Of a stretch of 64,000 nucleotides of DNA, positions 27,177 to 35,458 are shown in pieces (position 1 is the first letter of the stretch; every line of letters begins with the position of its first letter). Origin of the DNA: Paenarthrobacter aurescens (GTDB lineage Bacteria > Actinomycetota > Actinomycetes > Actinomycetales > Micrococcaceae). The position numbers and the translations under genes were made by a program. The notes under the pieces were generated by a model, which ran no database searches, was not told the DNA's origin, and saw only the letters and a list, made by a program, of their open reading frames with translations. The stretch lies in contig NZ_CP157456.1 of the NCBI RefSeq assembly GCF_041549525.1, forward strand, positions 4,092,001 through 4,156,000, given 5' to 3'.

Positions 27177-29036
27177 ATGGCCATGATTGAGGACTATGCC
27201 ATCATCGGGGACCTGAATACGGCCGCCATGGTGGGACGCAGTGGTTCCATTGACTGGATGTGCCTGCCGCGGTTCGATTCCCCGGCCTGCTTTGCCTCAC
27301 TGCTGCACAATCCCGACGCCGGCCGCTGGCTCCTCGCGCCCGCCGGAACACCGGAGGGCGGCAACTGCACCCGCCGCCAATACCGCGAGGACACCCTGAT
27401 CCTGGAAACGGAGTGGGAAGTGGACGGCGGCTCCGTCCGCGTCATCGATTTCATGCCCGTCCGCGACGACGCCGTTGATCTGGTGAGGATCGTCGAAGGG
27501 TTGTCCGGCGAGGTGACCATGCAGATGGAACTGGTTCTGCGCTTCGATTACGGCCGGGTGGTGCCGTGGGTCCGGCATAGCGAGCACGGCATCAGCGCGG
27601 TGGCCGGCCCCGACTCCGCATATCTCACTACTCCCGTCACGTTGGAGGGCCGGGATAAGCGCACCGTCAGCGAATTCACGGTACGGGCCGGCGAGCGCGT
27701 TCCTTTTGTGCTGCGTTGGGCTCCCAGCCACGTGCGGGAGCCGCGAAGGATCGACCCCTTCCGGGCAGTTTCGGTGACGGAGAAGTTCTGGCTTGAGTGG
27801 ATCAGCCGGAGCGAGATGACCGGCAAGTACAAGGAGCCTGTGGAGCGGTCCTTGATCACCCTCAAAGCCCTCACCTACGCACCTACCGGCGGCATTGTGG
27901 CGGCCGCAACCACGTCCCTGCCGGAGCAGCTGGGCGGCCCGCGTAATTGGGATTACCGGTATTGCTGGTTGCGTGATGCCACACTGACGTTGCAGTCACT
28001 CCTGGCTGCGGGCTACACAGAGGAAGCGTCCGCGTGGCGGGATTGGCTGCTGCGCGCCATCGCCGGCGATCCTTCGGAGCTTCAGATTGTGTACGGGCTC
28101 GACGGCGCCAGGAGACTTCCGGAGGCGGACATCCCCTGGCTGTCCGGTTACGAAGGTTCACAGCCTGTCCGGACGGGAAACGCCGCGGCCCCGCAACTGC
28201 AGCTGGATGTGTGGGGCGAGGTCCTGGATGGGCTCTCCCTCACCAGGGCGGCTTCCCCTGACCACGCTGTGGACACGTCCTGGGACATCCAGGTGGCGTT
28301 GATGGAGTACTTGGAGGGGGCGTGGAACCAGCCCGACAACGGGCTGTGGGAGATGCGTGGACCCCGCCGGCATTTCACGCATTCCAAGGTCATGGCGTGG
28401 GTTGCTGCGGACCGTATGGTCAAGGCTGTCCGAACCTCCGGGTTGCCGGGCCCTGCTGACAGGTGGGCGGCACTTCGCCGGGAGATCCATGCAGACGTCA
28501 TGGAAAAGGGCTTCGACGAAAAACTCAACACCTTCGTCCAGTCCTACGGCAGTACGGAACTTGATGCGAGCCTGCTCCTGATACCGCGGGTGGGATTCCT
28601 TCCGCACCGGCATCCCCGGGTGGCAGGAACAGTGGGCGCCATTCAGAAGGGGTTGACTGACGATGGCCTCGTCCTCCGGTACCGCACCGAGTCCGGCCAT
28701 GACGGGCTGCCGGGCGATGAAGGCGTGTTCCTGGCCTGTTCGTTCTGGCTGGTGGATGCGCTGCTGGGTATTGAGAGGAAGGATGAGGCAACTCAGCTGT
28801 TCGAGCGGCTGCTGAGCCTTCGCAATGATGTGGGGTTGCTCAGCGAAGAGTGGGATCCGCGGACGCAGCGGCACCTTGGAAACACCCCGCAGGCCTTCAG
28901 CCATTTCCCCCTGATTCACAGTGCGTTGCAGCTACATGAGGGTGAAGCCCACAGCAGCGACACCCCGCTCCATAAACCCAGGCATCCGGAGCGGTCCAGC
29001 GGCTCTACCCTTCGGAATGATGCTCGCCTTCGGTAG
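27177..29036 (+). CDS. Glycoside hydrolase family 15 protein (trehalase/glucoamylase-like)
   Basis: A 619-residue cytosolic enzyme. The N-terminal beta domain (MAMIEDYAIIGDLNTAAMVGRSGSIDWMCLPRFDSPACFASLL) is the hallmark of the actinobacterial GH15 trehalase-like group. The (alpha/alpha)6 catalytic domain carries PRNWDYRYCWLRDATLTLQSLL, and the second-acid region EEWDPRTQRHLGNTPQAFSHFPLIHSAL. Mycobacterial relatives hydrolyse trehalose; others act on alpha-glucans, so the substrate is not fixed. GGGAG precedes the ATG by 8 nt. The last 25 residues (HKPRHPERSSGSTLRNDARLR) look like a non-conserved extension and overlap a small opposite-strand ORF. Confidence 0.9.
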   Translation: MAMIEDYAIIGDLNTAAMVGRSGSIDWMCLPRFDSPACFASLLHNPDAGRWLLAPAGTPEGGNCTRRQYREDTLILETEWEVDGGSVRVIDFMPVRDDAVDLVRIVEGLSGEVTMQMELVLRFDYGRVVPWVRHSEHGISAVAGPDSAYLTTPVTLEGRDKRTVSEFTVRAGERVPFVLRWAPSHVREPRRIDPFRAVSVTEKFWLEWISRSEMTGKYKEPVERSLITLKALTYAPTGGIVAAATTSLPEQLGGPRNWDYRYCWLRDATLTLQSLLAAGYTEEASAWRDWLLRAIAGDPSELQIVYGLDGARRLPEADIPWLSGYEGSQPVRTGNAAAPQLQLDVWGEVLDGLSLTRAASPDHAVDTSWDIQVALMEYLEGAWNQPDNGLWEMRGPRRHFTHSKVMAWVAADRMVKAVRTSGLPGPADRWAALRREIHADVMEKGFDEKLNTFVQSYGSTELDASLLLIPRVGFLPHRHPRVAGTVGAIQKGLTDDGLVLRYRTESGHDGLPGDEGVFLACSFWLVDALLGIERKDEATQLFERLLSLRNDVGLLSEEWDPRTQRHLGNTPQAFSHFPLIHSALQLHEGEAHSSDTPLHKPRHPERSSGSTLRNDARLR

Positions 29037-29205
29037 CGGGGGCCTCGCCTTTGTGGCTCGCTTCCTCCAAGTGAAGGTCCAGTTTGCGCTCGGCTTCGCG
29101 CCTGCGCTGGCCAATGGTCCGCATCTGTTGGGTGGTGGGGTCTCCCCACTCATCTGATGCGGCGCTGGCTGGCCCGGCGGGCTGCCCGTTCTCTTGTTCG
29201 CCCAT
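29005..29205 (-). CDS. Small hydrophilic hypothetical protein
   Basis: A possible 66-residue protein, MGEQENGQPAGPASAASDEWGDP..., with a central basic helix (MRTIGQRRREAERKLDLHLEEASHKGE). No family is recognised. The ribosome binding site is weak (GGGA about 13 nt upstream). It overlaps the 3' end of the GH15 gene by 32 bp tail to tail. The hydrophilic helical composition looks protein-like, but it could be spurious. Confidence 0.4.
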   Translation of the reverse strand: MGEQENGQPAGPASAASDEWGDPTTQQMRTIGQRRREAERKLDLHLEEASHKGEAPATEGEHHSEG

Positions 29206-29260
29206 ACGTCAATGGTCCCATCACGAGGTGGTCAGCAACAGCTTAAATCCGCCGTTGTGA

Positions 29261-29307
29261 GGCCCGCCCTGCGCGCTCCCAGGTGTTTTTAGGGCGCAGA
29301 GCGGGCC
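29261..29307. terminator. Imperfect GC-rich hairpin between two minus-strand genes
   Basis: GGCCCGCcCTGCGC (29261-29274) pairs with GCGCAGaGCGGGCC (29294-29307) with one mismatch, around a T-rich loop. It is placed to terminate the PRC-barrel gene on the minus strand. Confidence 0.55.
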
Positions 29308-29320
29308 ACACAACCAGTGT

Positions 29321-30151
29321 TTAGCGGCGGTCGCGGTCGATGCCGGTTCCCTCGGTTTCGATCCTCTCCTTACGGACCTCCTCATTTACCTCAACGTCAT
29401 CGGTGACGGTGTCCTTTTCCAGGCGTACCCGCTCCACCGGAACGGTCTCCTTCTCCACCACGGGCCGCTCTTCGTGGATGGTGACCTCGTGTTCGCTCTC
29501 CGTCAGATCCGGGCCGGACATGGCATCACCTGCGTTGGCGTCGGTGATGGGCTCACGCTCCAACCGGACTTCCTCGCGCTGCACCGGAACGGTGGTAGTG
29601 ACGTTTTCGGTGGTGATGTACTTGCGCAAGCGGGCACGGCCTGCGGCCTGCTTCTCCGTGCCAACGTTCAGCCGCTCTTCAGAGCGCGTCATGGCGTCAT
29701 CGTCGCGGCGCGTGTCAGTATCCCTCGCGTAGTCGGTATCCCGGGCGTAGTCAGCATCGCGCGTGTAGTTGGCGTCTGTGCCCACTGCGTCCCTGGTGCC
29801 GGCATAGTCATCATGGCCACTGAAGCCACGTTCATCTTCGAGTCCGTAGTGGTTGTAGAGGCGGCTTTCCTCCCCGGGATCCAAGTGACCGTCCTCGGCA
29901 ACCCGCGGAGCGTCCTTGATGTGGTCCTTACTGAAGGGCACTATTACGTCGTCACCTTCCACGGTGGCATCCCGGAGCGGGATGAATGATTCCGAACTTC
30001 CGAAGAGACCGGTTTTGACGGTCACCCAGGTGGGCTCACCGGTGTCATCGTCAGTGTAGAAGGTACCAATGGAGCCGACCTTGTCACCTTCAGTGGTGCG
30101 GACGTTTCCGTTGAGCCCCATCAAACGGTCAATGTTTTCCCTCGCGAGCAT
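29321..30151 (-). CDS. PRC-barrel and DUF2382 domain stress protein
   Basis: A 276-residue cytosolic protein. Residues 1-85 form a PRC-barrel (MLARENIDRLMGLNGNVRTTEGDKVGSIGTFYTDDDTGEPTWVTVKTGLFG...FIPL). Asp/Tyr/Arg-rich repeats follow (YTRDADYARDTDYARDTDT). Residues about 150-276 form a DUF2382 domain of alternating charged strands (LNVGTEKQAAGRARLRKYI, VPVQREEVRLEREPI, EEVRKERIETEG). This architecture is common in Micrococcaceae and Deinococcus and is associated with stress responses; the molecular role is unknown. A 12-bp palindrome, TAAGCATGCTTA, lies about 125 bp upstream. Confidence 0.88.
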   Translation of the reverse strand: MLARENIDRLMGLNGNVRTTEGDKVGSIGTFYTDDDTGEPTWVTVKTGLFGSSESFIPLRDATVEGDDVIVPFSKDHIKDAPRVAEDGHLDPGEESRLYNHYGLEDERGFSGHDDYAGTRDAVGTDANYTRDADYARDTDYARDTDTRRDDDAMTRSEERLNVGTEKQAAGRARLRKYITTENVTTTVPVQREEVRLEREPITDANAGDAMSGPDLTESEHEVTIHEERPVVEKETVPVERVRLEKDTVTDDVEVNEEVRKERIETEGTGIDRDRR

Positions 30152-30275
30152 GATGTCTCCTTGGAATGCGGTTCTCTTATGTAGGTTGCCAAGCGGGCTG
30201 CATCACCAGGCATGGTTTCCGGACGCCGGGCGGGGAATGGGTTCAACCCGTCGGCTTTAAGGAACACAAATACCA

Positions 30276-30287
30276 TAAGCATGCTTA
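30276..30287. promoter_or_regulatory. Palindrome TAAGCATGCTTA upstream of PRC-barrel gene
   Basis: A perfect 12-bp palindrome about 125 bp from the PRC-barrel start codon. It shares the AAG-N4-CTT/G shape with motifs at 11092, 22493 and 42416. Confidence 0.4.
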
Positions 30288-30342
30288 GTGTTTCTTTGGC
30301 AAGCCCTAATTGCGAACCGGGATCCCCTTCACCCAACCGAAC

Positions 30343-30395
30343 CGCACGACGGCGGGTGGCCCGGCTGGCTCGACGGCCGACTGCCGCCGTCGAGC
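30343..30395. terminator. Orphan hybrid terminator in a divergent region
   Basis: GCTCGACGGC (30368-30377) pairs with GCCGTCGAGC (30386-30395), followed by GCTTTTTG. Just before it lies a lone left arm, CGCACGACGGCGG (30343-30355), of another family member. No gene ends here, so it looks like a fusion scar. Confidence 0.6.
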
Positions 30396-30466
30396 GCTTT
30401 TTGCACACTTTCCAGAAATCGCTTTCTTCCCGCTCTCGCATGCACTACATTTATCTCCAGCGGTTT

Positions 30467-30490
30467 TCGGGATGCTATCCCGATAATCGG
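30467..30490. promoter_or_regulatory. Promoter/operator of the sugar-acid operon
   Basis: TCGGGATGCTATCCCGA (30467-30483) is a palindrome of 7+3+7, overlapped by CCGATAATCGG (30480-30490). GATAAT (30482-30487) is a near-consensus -10. The segment TCCCGATAATCGGAA resembles TCCCTATAAATGGGAA at 37406 in front of the IclR gene. Confidence 0.55.
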
Positions 30491-30548
30491 AATCTATGAA
30501 AAGCGTCCTTATTCACGGCTACCAGCCAACACCCGCTTTGGAGACACA

Positions 30549-31898
30549 TTGACTGAGAACAGCGTTGTTCAGAATGCCGACCGGCCAGGTGCCGGCGCCG
30601 CGCCTGAGGTGAAAAACGTCCGTCGGGCCGCATGGGCGGGACTGATCGGAACCGCCCTGGAGCAGTACGACTTTGTGATCTACGGAACCGCCTCCGCGAT
30701 CATCTTCAACAAGATTTTCTTCCCTAACGTGGACCCTTCAATCGGCATCCTGGCGGCCTTCGGCACTTTTGCCGTCGGCTTTGGCGCCAGGCCATTGGGC
30801 GGGCTCTTCTTCTCCAAGTACGGCGACCGTCTGGGCCGCAAATGGGTTCTGGTGGCCACCCTCTTCCTCATGGGCATCGCCACCTTTGCCATCGGCCTGC
30901 TCCCCACCTTCGAACAAGCCGGACTATGGGCACCTGCCCTGTTGGTGATTTGCCGTTTCTTCCAAGGCTTCGGAGCCGGCGCTGAACAGGCCGGCGGCGT
31001 GGTCCTCATTGCCGAAACCGCACCCAAGGGTCGGCGTGGCAAGTACGCCTCATTGGTGTTCGTCGGGGCAGCGGCCGGCACGGCACTCGGTGCTGTGGTG
31101 TGGATTCTGGTCCAGATGATGCCCAAGGAGGCGCTGGAAGCCTACGGATGGCGGCTGGTGTTCTTCTCCTCCATCTTTGTGACGATTGCCGCTTACGTCA
31201 TCCGCCGCAAGCTCAAGGAATCCCCGGTATTCCAGGAAATCAAAGAGGGCGCAATCGGCAAGCGGGACACTCCTGTGGCAGATGTGGTCAAGAACGGCCG
31301 CACCAATCTCTTCCGCGTGTTCTTCATGAACGTCGGCGCCAATGCCCATTCCTACTTGTTCCAGGTGTTCCTGGGCACTTACCTCATCAGCCAGCTCAAG
31401 ATCGACCCCACGTTCATTCCAAAGGTCCTCCTGGTGGGTGCACTGTTCGCTTGCGTGTCCGCCTACGTGTTCGGCAACCTCTCGGACAGGTTTGGTCGCC
31501 GTTCCATGTACTTGGTGGTGACTACCTTCCTGTTCGTCTTCCCCATCCCGGCCTTCCTGCTGATCAGCACCGGCAACCTGTTCCTGATCTCGCTGGTCAT
31601 TGTGCTGGGCTTCATTTTTGCCGCCCAAGGATCCGTAGGCGTCCAGGCTGCGTACTTCCCTGAGCTCTTCGGCGCACGCTACCGCTACGCCGGGGTGACC
31701 CTGGGCCGCGAGTTTTCCTCCGTCTTTGGCGGCGGCATCGCCCCTCTGATCTGCTCCGCACTGGTCACGGCCTTCAGCGGATCCTGGATCCCGGTGGCCA
31801 TTTACATGATGGCCATCATGGGCATCAGCTTGTTCACCACCATCAAATCCCCGGAGACGGTTGATCGTGACCTTCTCCTTGAAGAGGACGCCAAGTAA
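30549..31898 (+). CDS. MFS transporter, metabolite:H+ symporter (MHS) type
   Basis: A 449-residue, 12-TM major facilitator. It has the MHS signature near TM1 (RRAAWAGLIGTALEQYDFVIYGTASAIIFNKIFFP) and the loop 2-3 motif KYGDRLGRKWVL. Relatives import shikimate, alpha-ketoglutarate, proline-betaine or similar organic acids by proton symport. The TTG at 30549 is chosen, with GGAG 6 nt upstream. It is the first gene of a six-gene operon for a sugar acid, so it is probably the uptake system for that acid. The next ATG overlaps its stop by one base. Confidence 0.88.
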   Translation: MTENSVVQNADRPGAGAAPEVKNVRRAAWAGLIGTALEQYDFVIYGTASAIIFNKIFFPNVDPSIGILAAFGTFAVGFGARPLGGLFFSKYGDRLGRKWVLVATLFLMGIATFAIGLLPTFEQAGLWAPALLVICRFFQGFGAGAEQAGGVVLIAETAPKGRRGKYASLVFVGAAAGTALGAVVWILVQMMPKEALEAYGWRLVFFSSIFVTIAAYVIRRKLKESPVFQEIKEGAIGKRDTPVADVVKNGRTNLFRVFFMNVGANAHSYLFQVFLGTYLISQLKIDPTFIPKVLLVGALFACVSAYVFGNLSDRFGRRSMYLVVTTFLFVFPIPAFLLISTGNLFLISLVIVLGFIFAAQGSVGVQAAYFPELFGARYRYAGVTLGREFSSVFGGGIAPLICSALVTAFSGSWIPVAIYMMAIMGISLFTTIKSPETVDRDLLLEEDAK

Positions 31899-32905
31899 TG
31901 CAGACCCCCGTTACGCCCATCCATCCGAGCAAAATAGTCATCACCGATTGCGACCACCATTCGATCGACATCGAGCGGGCGGTCGCCAGGGAGGCCGGCG
32001 TCGAACTGGTTCTGGCGCAATGCCGTACCGAGGACGAGGTGATCGCTGCCGCCGCCGACGCAGACGCGATCGTGGTCCAGTACGCGCCCATCACCGCCAA
32101 GGTTCTGGACGCTTTGCCGGGCCTGAAAGCGATAGGCCGTTACGGCGTCGGGGTTGACACGCTCGACGTCGAAGCCGCCACCGCGCGCGGTGTCGCCGTC
32201 TGCAACGTCCCCGATTACGGCACAGAAGACGTCAGTGACCACGCGATTGCGCTGGCCGTCAGCCTGGCCCGCGGTATCACGCAACTGGACCGTGGTGTGC
32301 GCCGCGGGGACTATTCGCTGGGGCCGGTCCAACCGTTGCACCGGATCCGGGATCGCGTGTTCGGGGTGGTGGGTTTGGGGTTGATCGGCGCCGCCACGGG
32401 CCGGAAAGCGAAGGGGCTGGGCTACCAGGTGATCGGGTCCGATCCCCTGCTGACCACGGGCTCTGTCACGGCGGACGGAATCACCGTAGTCAGCTTCGAG
32501 GAGCTCATTTCCCGTGCCGACGTCATCTCCCTGCACGTGCCGCTCAACCAGCACACGCACCACCTGATCAACAGTGACGTCCTGGACAGGACCAAGCCCG
32601 GAGCCGTTCTGGTCAACACATGCCGCGGCGCTGTGGTGGATACCGATGCTGTGGCAGCAGCCCTGAAGGACGGGCGCCTGCATGCAGCGGGCCTGGACGT
32701 CTTTGAAGTGGAGCCCCTGCCCAGGACCAGCCCGTTGCTGGAACTGGAGAACGCGGTCCTCACGCCACACGCCGCCTGGTACAGCGAGGAATCCTACGCC
32801 GAGCTCAAACGCCGCACGGTGGAGAACGTGGTGGAGGTCTGTGCCGGGCGTACGCCGCGCAATATCCTCAACCCGGATGCGCTGAAAAAGAGCGTGTGGG
32901 CATGA
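31898..32905 (+). CDS. D-isomer-specific 2-hydroxyacid dehydrogenase (CtBP-like)
   Basis: A 335-residue NAD(P)-dependent dehydrogenase. The nucleotide-binding GxGxxG is VVGLGLIGAATG. The catalytic residues are Arg in VNTCRGAVVD, Glu in GLDVFEVEPL, and His in LTPHAAWYSEE. The sequence is closest in style to C-terminal-binding-protein-like dehydrogenases found in sugar-acid clusters. It would interconvert a 2-keto and a 2-hydroxy sugar acid, for example 2-ketogluconate and gluconate. It is coupled with the transporter upstream and the alcohol dehydrogenase downstream (4-bp overlap). Confidence 0.87.
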   Translation: MQTPVTPIHPSKIVITDCDHHSIDIERAVAREAGVELVLAQCRTEDEVIAAAADADAIVVQYAPITAKVLDALPGLKAIGRYGVGVDTLDVEAATARGVAVCNVPDYGTEDVSDHAIALAVSLARGITQLDRGVRRGDYSLGPVQPLHRIRDRVFGVVGLGLIGAATGRKAKGLGYQVIGSDPLLTTGSVTADGITVVSFEELISRADVISLHVPLNQHTHHLINSDVLDRTKPGAVLVNTCRGAVVDTDAVAAALKDGRLHAAGLDVFEVEPLPRTSPLLELENAVLTPHAAWYSEESYAELKRRTVENVVEVCAGRTPRNILNPDALKKSVWA

Positions 32906-33975
32906 GCGCCGGGGCAGTCGCCGAAACGGCCTCCAGGACCATGCGCGCAGCGGTGTGGACCGGCCCGGACACCATTGAGAACCGGACCGTGCCCCTTCCC
33001 GAGGTCCCTGAGGGCTGGGCGTTGGTCAGATCTGAACTCACGGGGATTTGCGGCACGGACTTCTCCATCCTCCACGGAAGCCACCCACGCGCTGAAGCGC
33101 CCGTGGTGATGGGCCATGAAATCACCGGAATTGTGGAGCGCGCCGCCCCGGGAGGCCCGGCCGCGGGAACCCGCGTGATTGTGGAACCCCTGATTCACTG
33201 CGGAAACTGCCACCCTTGCCGGGAAGGCAACACGCATGTGTGCCGGAGCCTGAAGCTTTACGGGATCGACGTCTCCGGGTCCCTGGCCGAATACGTTGCC
33301 TTGCCGGTGGAAACACTCATCCCCATCAGCTCCGGGGTTCCGCTCCGGGAAGCCGCGCTGGCCGAACCGTTAGCCGTAGCTGTGCACGCCGTTTCCCGGT
33401 CCGGGCTCCGTGGCGGAGAGCGGGTGGTGGTTTTCGGAGCCGGCCCCATCGGTATTCTTACCGCCCTTGCAGCCCGGCATGAAGGGGCCGGCAGCGTCCT
33501 GATTTCCGAGCCCTCCCCGGAACGCCGACAGGTGGCCGAGGAGCTGGGCTTTGACACTGTTGCTCCCGGCGCGGACCCGGTGGAGGCCATTCTGGAGGCA
33601 ACAGGCGGGGACGGCGCGGACATTGTGTTCGACTCCGCAGCCCACCCCTCCGTGGCGGCCCTGCTGCCGAAGGCTGTCCGGGTCATGGGCACCATCGTCC
33701 TGGTGGGTGTCTACAAGAAACCGGTTGAGGTGGACCTCCAGGCCCTGACCTTCGCCGAGAACACGGTAGTGGGGGTCCGCGTCTACACCCGGGCGGACGT
33801 CGAACGCGCGGTCAAACTGATCGAAAGCGGCGAGCTGGGCCTCGGACGCGTCCCCGTGGAGGTCTTCCCCCTCAAGGAAACCTCCGCCGCGTTCACCAAA
33901 GCCATGACCGCCGGCGCGGTCCTCAAAGTATTCGTGGGCCCTGCTGAAGCGGGCCCCGGCAAGGAAGAAGAATGA
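32902..33975 (+). CDS. Zinc-dependent alcohol/polyol dehydrogenase (L-idonate/threonine DH-like)
   Basis: A 357-residue medium-chain dehydrogenase. Catalytic zinc ligands lie in TGICGTDFS and MGHEITG; the four structural zinc Cys are in CGNCHPCREGNTHVC. The Rossmann motif is VVVFGAGPIGILTA. The sequence type is that of L-idonate 5-dehydrogenase, galactonate or threonine dehydrogenases, which oxidise a secondary hydroxyl of a sugar acid. The ATG at 32902 overlaps the preceding stop. With the KduD-like enzyme it probably forms an oxidation/reduction pair acting at C5. Confidence 0.87.
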   Translation: MSAGAVAETASRTMRAAVWTGPDTIENRTVPLPEVPEGWALVRSELTGICGTDFSILHGSHPRAEAPVVMGHEITGIVERAAPGGPAAGTRVIVEPLIHCGNCHPCREGNTHVCRSLKLYGIDVSGSLAEYVALPVETLIPISSGVPLREAALAEPLAVAVHAVSRSGLRGGERVVVFGAGPIGILTALAARHEGAGSVLISEPSPERRQVAEELGFDTVAPGADPVEAILEATGGDGADIVFDSAAHPSVAALLPKAVRVMGTIVLVGVYKKPVEVDLQALTFAENTVVGVRVYTRADVERAVKLIESGELGLGRVPVEVFPLKETSAAFTKAMTAGAVLKVFVGPAEAGPGKEEE

Positions 33976-34760
33976 CAGACACCGGCAGTACTGACACGGC
34001 GCCGCTGCGCGCCCCCTTTGACCTGACAGGTTCGACGACGGCCATCACCGGAGCGTCCCGGGGCATCGGCCTGGGCATCGCCTTGGGTATGGTCCGTGCG
34101 GGCTCAAACATTGTTGCGCTCCAACGCGGTCCACTCGCCCCGGAACTCGCCAAAGCCGCGGCCGAAGCAGGGGTAATAGCCGAAGCCGTGGCCATCGACC
34201 TCTCCAGCCAGGACTCCGTGACCCAGGCGATTGAAACGACGCTGGCCACACACAGGATCGACGTCCTGGTCAACAACGCCGGCACGCAGATCCGCCATGA
34301 CTCCGTGGAATTCCCCCTGGAGGACTTTGACGCCGTGATGAACATCAATACCCGGGCAGTGTTCCAGCTGTGCCAGGGCTTCGGCAAAGCAATGGTTGAG
34401 CGGGGACACGGCAAAATCATCAACCTGGCCTCATTGCTGAGCTTCCAAGGTGGACTCCGGGTTCCGGCCTATGCAGCATCCAAGGGAGCAGTAGCCCAAC
34501 TGACAAAGGCCCTGTGTAATGAGTGGGCCCCGCACGGGGTGAACGTCAACGCCGTAGCCCCCGGCTACATCGCCACGGACATGAATCAGGCGTTGCTGGC
34601 CGACTCTGCACGCAACGAGCAGATCTCCAGCCGGATCCCCGCCGCACGCTGGGGTTCAGGCCACGACCTCGCCGGAGCAGTGGTGTTCCTGGCATCCCCG
34701 GCCGCGGACTACGTCCACGGCGTGGTTCTCCCCGTAGACGGCGGGTGGCTGGCCCGATGA
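33972..34760 (+). CDS. kduD: SDR oxidoreductase, KduD-like (2-deoxy-D-gluconate 3-dehydrogenase family)
   Basis: A 262-residue classical SDR. The cofactor motif is TGASRGIGLG, followed by NNAG. The catalytic residues are Ser in NLASLLSF, and Tyr and Lys in YAASKGAV. The stretches FQGGLRVPAYAASK, APGYIATDMNQAL, RIPAARWG and PVDGGWLAR match KduD, which reduces 2,5-diketo-3-deoxygluconate to KDG. Gluconate 5-dehydrogenase (IdnO) is the nearest alternative. KDG is the substrate of the kinase two genes later, so the KduD reading fits the operon well. The symbol is by family resemblance. Confidence 0.82.
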   Translation: MTDTGSTDTAPLRAPFDLTGSTTAITGASRGIGLGIALGMVRAGSNIVALQRGPLAPELAKAAAEAGVIAEAVAIDLSSQDSVTQAIETTLATHRIDVLVNNAGTQIRHDSVEFPLEDFDAVMNINTRAVFQLCQGFGKAMVERGHGKIINLASLLSFQGGLRVPAYAASKGAVAQLTKALCNEWAPHGVNVNAVAPGYIATDMNQALLADSARNEQISSRIPAARWGSGHDLAGAVVFLASPAADYVHGVVLPVDGGWLAR

Positions 34761-35458
34761 ACAGCAGCCAGACCCCGGACAGCAGCCAAGCAGCCAACCC
34801 GGTTCACCGGCCGGTCCCTTCCGCGATTCTTGCAGCCAACCCGGTGGTGGCCGTCATGCGGGCACAACACGCCCGCGAGTACGCCCCAGTGATCGAGGCC
34901 CTGGTCCGCGGCGGAGTCCGATCGATCGAGCTCACCCTCAGCACCCAAGGAGTGTTCGAGGAACTGCCCAGGCTCAAGGAACGCTTCGGCCAGGACGCCG
35001 AGATCGGTGTTGGCACCATCACCACCCTCCACCAGGGGCTGCAAGCCCTCGACGGCGGAGCGGACTACCTGGTCACTCCGGCGATGGTCACCGCAGTGGT
35101 GAGCGCCGCCGTCGAGCGTGGTATTCCTGTGTTTCCGGGCGGACTGACGCCCACGGAACTGCTGGCAGGCTGGAACGCCGGAGCCACAGCGGTGAAGCTC
35201 TTCCCGGCCTCGGCGGTCGGTACCGGATACATCGGCCAGCTCCGCGGGCCGTTCCCTGACATGCGGATTGTGCCCTCCGGCGGAATCGGGATTGACGATG
35301 CACCGGCCTGGATCGCGGCCGGCGCCCTGGCTGTCAGCCTTGGCGGCCCGTTGTTGCGCGATGCCTTCTCCGGCGGAAGCCTGACAGAACTGACCACTAG
35401 AGCAGAGAAACTCAGCCGTCTGGTCGCCGAGGCAGTGGAAGCGAAGGCAGCCAAATGA
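34757..35458 (+). CDS. eda: KDPG/KDPGal aldolase (bifunctional 4-hydroxy-2-oxoglutarate aldolase type)
   Basis: A 233-residue class I aldolase. The Schiff-base Lys147 lies in TAVKLFPAS, with GVGTIT and the phosphate-binding IVPSGGIGIDD. It cleaves 2-keto-3-deoxy-6-phosphogluconate (or the galacto isomer) to pyruvate and glyceraldehyde 3-phosphate. The N-terminus has an extra Gln/Ser/Pro stretch (MNSSQTPDSSQAANPVHRP). It overlaps both neighbours by 4 bp and forms, with the kinase, the lower Entner-Doudoroff branch. Confidence 0.88.
   Translation: MNSSQTPDSSQAANPVHRPVPSAILAANPVVAVMRAQHAREYAPVIEALVRGGVRSIELTLSTQGVFEELPRLKERFGQDAEIGVGTITTLHQGLQALDGGADYLVTPAMVTAVVSAAVERGIPVFPGGLTPTELLAGWNAGATAVKLFPASAVGTGYIGQLRGPFPDMRIVPSGGIGIDDAPAWIAAGALAVSLGGPLLRDAFSGGSLTELTTRAEKLSRLVAEAVEAKAAK

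Larger units (their letters stand above)
30152..30548. other. 396-bp divergent intergenic region
   Basis: Between the minus-strand PRC-barrel gene and the plus-strand MHS transporter. It holds the palindrome TAAGCATGCTTA (30276-30287), a hybrid terminator-like hairpin (30343-30395), and a palindrome-rich promoter (30467-30490). No credible gene is seen. Confidence 0.7.

Noticed and set aside
30288..30548. N-terminal extension of the MHS transporter upstream of 30549
   Set aside because: The extension would read through a terminator hairpin and the promoter palindrome; the TTG at 30549 has a good ribosome binding site and gives the normal family start.
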